Positions 58,204 through 64,000 of a DNA stretch of 64,000 bases are shown piece after piece. Position 1 is the stretch's first letter; each line of letters begins with the position of its first letter. Source of the stretch: Moesziomyces globuligerus (taxonomy: Eukaryota > Basidiomycota > Ustilaginomycetes > Ustilaginales > Ustilaginaceae); the NCBI GenBank assembly GCA_030849465.1, contig JARVLF010000003.1:248001-312000 (forward strand), in the 5' to 3' direction. The notes below the pieces were generated by a model. It had not been told where the DNA came from. It saw only the letters and a program-made list of their open reading frames with translations, and made no database searches. Position numbers and translations under genes: made by a program.

Positions 58204-59445
58204 CTACGGAATGCGGAGGCCACGCAGTCCGAATCTCCAGAACGCGGCGCCGGCGAGGAGGCCGCCGATGTGGCCTGCGGAGTCGATTCTCCGATTCGGT
58301 TCTCTGATGGCATGGTAGAGATCCCAGGCAAAGAGGCCTCCGACACAGGCCCAAGCGGGGGTGGGGATGACAAAGAAGAGGAGGAACTTTGCGTTTGGCT
58401 GGATGCAGGCAAACGTGCTGAGGATGGCGTAGAAGCTTCCGCTGGCGCCCTGGCTGAACCTGGGCGTGCGGTTGTGCGCGGGGATGTCTCGGTCCTGCCA
58501 GCGCCTTGCGGCCATCGAGACAAAGCTCGAGGCGATGCCGGCGCCAAAGTAGAGCGCGAGGAAGGTGGTGGGTCCGAGGAGGGTGAGGATGGGTGGGGCG
58601 GTGAGTGCGAACGAGACCATGTTGACGGCGAGGTGTGCGGCGTCCTGGTGCGAAAAGCACGGCGTGATCACGGTCCACCATCGGCCTTCGCCGAGGTTGA
58701 GTTCGCTCGATTGGAAGTTTTTGGCCATGAAGAGGTAGGCGCGCGGATCGGCGAACCTTTGCATGTTGCCCCTGGCGTAGAGCCACGCGATGAAGACGAG
58801 GATGTTGACCGCCACGAGGCCGAACAGCACCGCCAGCGGTGGCAGATGCCCGAATAGCCGCTTGTCCGCCAGCGCGATCAGCGCAGTTAGCGCAGACGCG
58901 CCAGACGGACCCCGCGGCGGTCGACCACCAGAACCCCCACTCGAAGACGGCTCGGGCGAGTTGGACGATTTGCCGAACAGAGGCGAAGGCATGTTTCGGG
59001 AACGCAGCTTGGAGCGGCTCGGACCATCTTCCGACCGCAGCCGCGGCATCCTGGACCACACCCACGCCGCCACCGCCATCCCCGGCGCTGGACCTTGCAA
59101 CGGGGACCGAAGCCCGGACGTGCAGAACAAGCGCAGGATCCCCCGCGGCCGCCCAGCCTCCTCGATCCTGGCTGGTTGTAACCTTGCGCTGTAGCCAGCT
59201 AGCGGTGCTGCTGCCGGTATGATGCCAGTCCGCCTGCCGAGCGATGTTGGCCCGGGAATGCGAGGCACATCCGGCTGGTTGCGAGGAGCAGATGCGTGAG
59301 TGTGAAGCGATGTGGTGGAGTGCGATGGCTGCGTATGTCGCCCCATGGCGGCCAGTGCGCGTGTGGGAGTGAAGCTGGTGGAGGCGGTGGGGCGGAGGAG
59401 TTCGCGCGACGAAGCTGCGGCACAGGAGCGTATCGAGGGCCTCAT
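58204..59445 (-). CDS. PCP1: Mitochondrial rhomboid protease (Pcp1/PARL type)
   Basis: Single exon, 413 residues, convergent with RMD1 (126 bp between stops). ATG 59445 begins a basic, Ser/Thr/Ala-rich leader (MRPSIRSCAAASSRELLRPT) typical of mitochondrial import. A matrix segment with Pro/Gly stretches precedes six or more membrane helices: LPPLAVLFGLVAVNILVFIA, GRWWTVITPCFSHQDAAHLA, VNMVSFALTAPPILTLLGPT, FLALYFGAGIASSFVSMA. The catalytic dyad is Ser335 in SQGASGSFYAILSTF and His392 in DSAGHIGGLLAGAAF, both in place. Pcp1/PARL cleaves Mgm1/OPA1 and cytochrome c peroxidase in the inner membrane. Length fits PARL with a longer N-terminus. An intact dyad predicts activity. Alternative starts further upstream lack a presequence-like character. 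Confidence 0.9.
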   Translation of the reverse strand: MRPSIRSCAAASSRELLRPTASTSFTPTRALAAMGRHTQPSHSTTSLHTHASAPRNQPDVPRIPGPTSLGRRTGIIPAAAPLAGYSARLQPARIEEAGRPRGILRLFCTSGLRSPLQGPAPGMAVAAWVWSRMPRLRSEDGPSRSKLRSRNMPSPLFGKSSNSPEPSSSGGSGGRPPRGPSGASALTALIALADKRLFGHLPPLAVLFGLVAVNILVFIAWLYARGNMQRFADPRAYLFMAKNFQSSELNLGEGRWWTVITPCFSHQDAAHLAVNMVSFALTAPPILTLLGPTTFLALYFGAGIASSFVSMAARRWQDRDIPAHNRTPRFSQGASGSFYAILSTFACIQPNAKFLLFFVIPTPAWACVGGLFAWDLYHAIREPNRRIDSAGHIGGLLAGAAFWRFGLRGLRIP

Positions 59446-59847
59446 GCTGGTGCTCTGAAGCGAGTGCAGTGGCGCGGAGGATGATGATGGAAGCAAGCGA
59501 GAAAGGCAAAGGTCAAGGGGGAACAGTGGTACAAAGGGACCTCGAGCTGCAGGCTGGAATGCGCTTAGCGAAGAAGGTCGTGTGGAGCAGAGCCACTCCC
59601 GCCACTCCCGCGGACCGGCTTGAATCTCAGCTGGCCTCTTGGCCCGATGGTGTCGGATCTCGATTGGCCAAAGTGTTGGTGTTCGGTGCTTCTGCGCTCC
59701 GCGCGCGCGCGCTGCCACTTTGAGCTCAACGACGCGCCTTAATCCTAACCCAAATTCCTCTTGATCTCTTTGCTTCATCTTGGTTCTTCTAACCCACAAG
59801 CGCCCGCTTGCGACCATCACACAACTCTACACACAAAGCTGCACAAC
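59446..59847. other. Divergent intergenic region, PCP1 / PLP1-like gene
   Basis: 402 bp between divergent starts. Nothing beyond presumed promoters recognised. Confidence 0.45.
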
Positions 59848-60805
59848 ATGTCGGAAGCTTCAACATCCGCAGCGCCATCCGCGCCTGCGCACGCCTCGTC
59901 TGGTGCTCACAACTCATATGAACCCTCGCATTCGACCTTCATCGAGTCGTCTTCGGCACACCGTCGCGCGGGCTCCCAAGATTCTGGGGATGAGGAGGAC
60001 AAGGAGGACGACGACGAGAAGCTGTTTGCCGAACTAGACCGCGAGCTGGACGACATGGAGGACGAGGCCAACTTCCACCCCGCCAACGGCGACGGCGCCG
60101 AGGGCGACACGGTGGCGAGCTTCGACATGGCTGAGTTCCGCGAACGCCGAATGGAAGAGTTGCGACAAGAGTGAGTTGCGATCGTCTCTAACCCTCCCGA
60201 GAAGCGCATGGTGTGCTGACGATTGATCCCTGGCGTGTCTTTTTGTGTGTGTGTTCAGGATTGCTGCGGCCAAGGCGGCGGGTACGGGGCAAGCCGAGGT
60301 GATGCAACATGCGTCGACGGCGTCGATGAAGGGTCTGCTCACCGAGATCACGCACGAGAAGGATCTGATCAGCTTCTCGTCCACCGAGCGCCAGGTGGCC
60401 ATCCACTTCTTCCATCCCAAGTTCCAACGATGCGCGCTGCTCGATCGCCACCTCACCGTGCTCGCACGACTGCACCCCACCACGCTCTTCCTCAAGGCAA
60501 ACGTGCTCAACTGCCCCTTCCTCACCCAGAAGCTCAACGTCTCCGTCCTCCCCTGCCTCATCACCTTCAAGGACGGCATCAGCAAGGACAAGATCATCGG
60601 CTTCGAGGAACTCGGCAACTCGGACAAGTTTTCCACCGGCGCCCTCGAATGGCGCCTCGGCCAGAGCGGCATCATCGACCCGCGCGAGAACAGGAAACCC
60701 ATCTTTGGCTTCGGCAACAGCGACAACGCCGTCTCGGAATCCGTCGGAAGAGGCGTCGTAGGCGCGAGGAACGACGACAACGACGACTTCTGGGACGACG
60801 AATAG
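59848..60805 (+). CDS. PLP1: Phosducin-like/TXNDC9 thioredoxin-domain chaperone cofactor
   Basis: Two exons (59848-60170, 60259-60805; 88-bp intron, donor GTGAGT, acceptor TCAG) give 289 residues. It belongs to the Plp1/TXNDC9 group, cytosolic cofactors of the CCT chaperonin that help fold tubulin and actin. The N-terminus is Ser/Ala-rich and acidic (SGDEEDKEDDDEKLFAELDR, a run typical of this group). The conserved block starts FRERRMEELRQEIAAAKAA. The thioredoxin-like domain follows: ITHEKDLISFSSTERQVAIH, HFFHPKFQRCALLDRHLTVL, TLFLKANVLNCPFLTQKLNV, LPCLITFKDGISKDKIIGFE. The CXXC redox site is absent, as is normal here. The acidic tail DDNDDFWDDE also matches. It is convergent with PBI2. Confidence 0.93.
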
Positions 60806-61100
60806 CCCCGTCCCCTCACTTTGTACTTGTACTCCGCATTCATTCGTCGCAACATCGCCTCGCACGCTTCGTTTCACTGTCCTGCGTGCAGTGCGTCGCT
60901 CGTGGATGCTACGCTCTTGCATCGACTCTGTATGCCCACCTCCGAGCCCACAGTCCGACCAGCCAGGGTTGCCTCCCTGCCGCACACTCAGCCTCGCTGC
61001 AGGAGGCGATATCTTGTCATTTGGCCAGCGCACTGTCCATGCAGGCGCTGTGCCATCAGCTGACAAGCAGAGGCCTTATTGAAACAAACTGCTCAACAGT

Positions 61101-61534
61101 CTAGAGCGTCTTGACCTCGCTATCGGGCTCGACGTACTCGCTGCAACGACCAAGGGCCACACGGATCGAAAGGGCGTCAGTGGACCTTTGCTCACGTCGT
61201 CGCTCTCAAACGCGATGCGCGAACTCACATGTGCTCGTGCTTGCCGCCGACGCTGGCGGTGGTGAGCTCCTGGGCGAAGCTGTCCGGGAGCGTGGCCGCG
61301 AAGCCGCGCATGATGCTCGAGTCAAACGTCTGCTTGACCGTGCCGCCGGCCTGCTGCACCTTGGTCTTGTGCTCGTCGATCGCGCTCTGCGGCGCGCCAT
61401 CCTTGAAGATGCTGTTATTACATCAAATAGCAAGTCGATTGACGACATCGAGCGAGTGTCAGCCCAAAGCTACGGTCAAGGTGCATCGCGGGGAGGGCGC
61501 CGACTTACACCATGTAGGGCTTGTGCTCGGGCAT
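61101..61534 (-). CDS. PBI2: Small I9-family inhibitor, PBI2-like (protease B inhibitor)
   Basis: Three small exons (61509-61534, 61229-61411, 61101-61140; introns 97 and 88 bp) give an 82-residue protein, too short and split to be seen without splicing. It is an inhibitor-I9/subtilisin-propeptide fold like yeast Pbi2 (IB2), which blocks vacuolar proteinase B and helps vacuole fusion. Core: KPYMVIFKDGAPQSAIDEHK, VQQAGGTVKQTFDSSIMRGF, AATLPDSFAQELTTASVGGK, then EHIEYVEPDSEVKTL. The exon-exon codons (GTC, ATC) come together exactly at each junction. No signal peptide, as expected for a cytosolic/vacuolar-interface inhibitor. The residues of the inhibitory tail (PDSEVKTL) are conserved in type. 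Divergent neighbour of YIH1. Confidence 0.88.
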
Positions 61535-61926
61535 CTTGGCGGTGCGGACGAGGGTAGAGAAGCGGACGAAGCGTAGCACGACGGCAAAGGAATACGAGGG
61601 GATGAAGAAGAGATACAAGAGAGATCCGCGGTCAGACACAGAACAGAGGTGCAAGGGTGGTGGTAGAGATAAGGTGAGCGAGGCGAGGTGGTCGCAGGCT
61701 GTGTTGACAACTGAGGCCATGGACCCTGAACCGGCGCGCTCGGACCAGGACCGGCGAGGCTCAGTCACGAGCCGCTGCACTGGGCGGTCTGACATTTTTC
61801 AGCCCCCAAAATCAGTGGTGGAGGTTGCAGAGTCATACTGTACTGTGTAACACGCTTTCCTCTTGACCGACATCACCGCCGGCCAGAAGCTTGTCCACCT
61901 TGCGCGCGCATGGAGGCAGCGCCAAC
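61535..61926. other. Divergent intergenic region, PBI2 / YIH1
   Basis: 392 bp between divergent starts. No clear TATA box; no other gene recognised. Confidence 0.45.
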
Positions 61927-63165
61927 ATGGACCACGATGACGCCGACTCGGTGCTCTCGACGCTGATAGCACGCATCGAGGCGTATGCGGCCGATCCAGC
62001 TTCGATCAGCGTGCCTGGTTCGACGACGCGGCATCCGCTATGGCTTGACGACGAGGCCAGGCGCGTCCAAGCCGCGACGCAGCTCGCCGAAGAACTCGTC
62101 GCCCTCCAGAGCATCTACACGGACGAAGCGATCTTCGTGCTCAAAGTCGTCCCGCTAGGTGCAGAGCCTCGGCCCGGGGTCGATGAGGCGGAAGCAAACG
62201 AACATGCCGCCGATGCGACCGCCTGGCTAATCGGCGCTAAGATCACGCTATCCATATCCGCCGAGGTCGAGACGCAAGCAGCAGACGGAGAACCGATCCC
62301 AGTACGGCTCGCGGTGACGCTGCCGCCCTTTTATCCCCACAGCGCACGGCCGCCGCAGCTGCAGCTGCTGTCGCGCTACGTCGGCGGCTTCAGCGTCGAC
62401 GCGCAGCTGTTCGGCGAGATCCTGCGCGCTTTCTACCACCACACGGGCGACCTTGTCGAGCCGCTCGATGCAGAGGATGCGGCAAGCGCCAGCTGGATCG
62501 GAGGCAGCATGGACCGCGGTGTCGACTGGTCGTCCGGCGAAGTCGTCCTCTTCGAAGGCATCGAGTGGGTCAAGGAGAAAGTGGCCGACTGGTGGAACGC
62601 AAAAGAAGCAGAACGTCTCAAAGTCGCCGCCGCCACAACCTCGCGGACACAGACCTCGCCGCAAGCTACGTCGGATCCGCAAATCACCACATTCGCAGAC
62701 GCAGCCGCACCGGTGCAGGTACCGGCGTTTGAGGGGCAGATCTTCCGGACCGAGTCGATCGTCGAGCGCAAGTCCGAGTTCATCGGGCACGCCGCGAGGA
62801 TCAGCTCGCCCGACCAGGTTGCGGCGGTGCTGTCGCGTATCTTGGCTGACAAGCGCGTAGCGCGGGCGACTCATCCGATCATCAACGCCTGGGTGTGTCG
62901 GGGTGGCGATGGGGTGGTGCATCGGGACTGCGACGACGACGGCGAGACGGCAGCAGGCGGCCGACTGGCGCATCTGCTCAGCATCCTCGAGCTGGACAAC
63001 GTGCTCGTGGTCGTCACGCGCTGGTACGGTGGCGTCCACCTCGGTCCGGACCGCTTCAAGCTCATCAACCGCGCCGCTCGAGACGCACTCGACCTCGCCG
63101 GTCTGGTGGGCAAGAACACGGACGACGCCACAAAAGCAAGAGGCATGGGCAAGAGGAATACGTAA
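61927..63165 (+). CDS. YIH1: Yih1/IMPACT-family translational regulator
   Basis: Single exon, 412 residues; ATG 61927 (AACATGG) is the first proper start. It has an N-terminal RWD domain (QLAEELVALQSIYTDEAIFV at about 55, then VRLAVTLPPFYPHSARPPQL). A spacer follows, and then the UPF0029/IMPACT domain from about 268: QIFRTESIVERKSEFIGHAA, ARATHPIINAWVCRG, DDDGETAAGGRLAHLLSILE and LVVVTRWYGGVHLGPDRFKL. Yih1 binds Gcn1 through its RWD region and holds back Gcn2 activation, thus controlling eIF2-alpha phosphorylation in starvation. It is longer than yeast Yih1 (258) because of the linker. Convergent with the LRR-like gene, 106 bp apart. Confidence 0.93.
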   Translation: MDHDDADSVLSTLIARIEAYAADPASISVPGSTTRHPLWLDDEARRVQAATQLAEELVALQSIYTDEAIFVLKVVPLGAEPRPGVDEAEANEHAADATAWLIGAKITLSISAEVETQAADGEPIPVRLAVTLPPFYPHSARPPQLQLLSRYVGGFSVDAQLFGEILRAFYHHTGDLVEPLDAEDAASASWIGGSMDRGVDWSSGEVVLFEGIEWVKEKVADWWNAKEAERLKVAAATTSRTQTSPQATSDPQITTFADAAAPVQVPAFEGQIFRTESIVERKSEFIGHAARISSPDQVAAVLSRILADKRVARATHPIINAWVCRGGDGVVHRDCDDDGETAAGGRLAHLLSILELDNVLVVVTRWYGGVHLGPDRFKLINRAARDALDLAGLVGKNTDDATKARGMGKRNT

Positions 63166-63271
63166 TGCGATGACTTGGAAGAAGGAAGCGACCGATGCGG
63201 GACAGAGATTATAGCGTCTAGGCAGGTACAAGTACAGTCTATAGCGGACTCGGACAGACGGACAAGGTTCT

Positions 63272-64000
63272 TTAGTGGGCGAACATGCGTGCGCCAGCGA
63301 TGCCGCCTTGGAGGATGCGGATGCTGACGTTTTCGGACGCCTTTGCGAGCGTGTCTTGGATCAAGAGGTCCGGAGTCGTTGCGCGGCTGGTGGCGATGCT
63401 GGAAGCCTCGGAGGAGCTCGGGGACGAGTCGGCGCTGCGCGAGGCCGGGTCGAGGGTATCGCGCATGCACTCGTTTACGGCGTGCTTGTCGATGCGTGCG
63501 CCCCAGATGGAGCCGACGAAGCCGTCGGCGATGTTGACGCGCACCGGCGGGCTGGCGAGCGCCAGCGTCGAGACGCTCCTAGGATCCAAGCCCGTCACAG
63601 AACGGAGATTGAGGTTGAGCGGCTTGGGCTGGGTGCGGGATCGTGCGATGTGGACGAGGGCGTCGGCGAGATCGGCACCGCCCGTAGCAGGAAGCATGGT
63701 ATTCCAGAGCTCGACCGACTCGAGATTGGTGCAGCTTCGGAGGCCCTTGGCGAGGGCGGGGATGACCTGATCGACAATGACGATGCTGAGGCCCATGATG
63801 GCGTTGGCATCGCAGCGCGGCGGCACCCAGCGCAGCATGCGCAGCCGACCGAGGTTGGCGATGGCGGCGGAGAACGCATCTGCCTCGGCGGCACGGAAGT
63901 GGGCTTCGGTGAGGATCTCGCTATGGCGGATGCTGAAGAGCTCGAGCGAGACCTTGTTCACTTGCGGGCACAGCGTGAGCGCCTGGGCGACGAGGGCAAG
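63272..64000 (-). CDS. Leucine-rich-repeat-like/F-box-type protein (5'-partial)
   Basis: Only the C-terminal 242 residues are in the window; the frame is open to the right edge. Short repeats of Leu-x-x-Leu character run through it: ALVAQALTLCPQVNKVSLEL, IANLGRLRMLRWVPPR, LRSCTNLESVELWNTMLP, ADALVHIARSRTQPKPLNLN, LRSVTGLDPRSVSTLALASP. These suggest leucine-rich repeats as in fungal F-box-associated or receptor-like solenoids. The last part is Ser-rich (SADSSPSSSEASSIATSRAT) and ends GGIAGARMFAH. Without the N-terminus no F-box can be confirmed. The role is unknown; the repeat reading is an inference from spacing of Leu. Coding is supported by the long open frame and its orientation relative to YIH1. 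Confidence 0.6.
   Translation of the reverse strand, partial: LALVAQALTLCPQVNKVSLELFSIRHSEILTEAHFRAAEADAFSAAIANLGRLRMLRWVPPRCDANAIMGLSIVIVDQVIPALAKGLRSCTNLESVELWNTMLPATGGADLADALVHIARSRTQPKPLNLNLRSVTGLDPRSVSTLALASPPVRVNIADGFVGSIWGARIDKHAVNECMRDTLDPASRSADSSPSSSEASSIATSRATTPDLLIQDTLAKASENVSIRILQGGIAGARMFAH

Overview
The window reads as nuclear DNA of a basidiomycete fungus, most likely a smut-type member of the Ustilaginales (inference). The reasons are high G+C coding sequence with strong third-position G/C bias, long intron-poor genes, short introns (mostly 61-160 bp) with GTAAGT/GTGAGT/GTACGT donors, and fungal housekeeping families such as Hrq1, Bud31, Yih1, Pcp1, an Sst2/FlbA-type RGS protein and a Rck2/Srk1-type kinase. 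No prokaryotic operon, CRISPR array, transposon, rRNA or convincing tRNA gene was seen.

Thirty protein genes are supported; two run off the window edges. Left part (1-10.5 kb): a PP2A activator (PTPA), a mitochondrial FIST-like protein, a mitochondrial Fmp32/MCUR1-type coiled-coil protein, an ARFRP1/Arl3-type small GTPase, a 3-hydroxyacyl-CoA dehydrogenase and a DEP-RGS regulator of G-protein signalling. A 3-kb gene-poor stretch follows. Next come a tail-anchored unknown (13.5 kb), a secreted class 3 lipase (16.3 kb), a SAP-domain protein whose reading frame is spliced into an RraA/HMG-aldolase-like domain (18-20.4 kb), EMC8, an alpha/beta hydrolase, and an L-fuconate dehydratase (ENOSF1 family).

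Middle part (26-41 kb): a 1,731-residue diacylglycerol-lipase-like protein, a split-BTB protein, a GST-like protein, a basidiomycete-type unknown, a secreted gamma-glutamyltransferase, and a candidate proteasome assembly chaperone. After 2.6 kb of repeat-containing noncoding DNA comes a Rck2/Srk1-like kinase with an unusually long intron.

Right part (47-64 kb): BUD31, HRQ1, a SAM methyltransferase, a group II PLP decarboxylase, an Rmd1/DUF155 protein, a mitochondrial rhomboid (Pcp1/PARL), a phosducin-like/TXNDC9 protein, a PBI2-type protease B inhibitor, YIH1/IMPACT, and the C-terminal part of a leucine-rich-repeat-like protein.

Neighbouring genes are mostly divergent or convergent pairs, 60-600 bp apart, and do not form a single pathway. 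Several are mitochondrial (FIST-like, Fmp32-like, SAP protein, Pcp1, probably HADH), but this looks like ordinary gene order rather than a cluster. I found no clearly new multi-gene system. The best leads are the SAP-RraA fusion, the degenerate nucleotide-binding motifs of the ARFRP1-like GTPase, and the two long noncoding regions upstream of signalling genes. Exon boundaries were placed by hand from splice consensus, frame continuity and family conservation.
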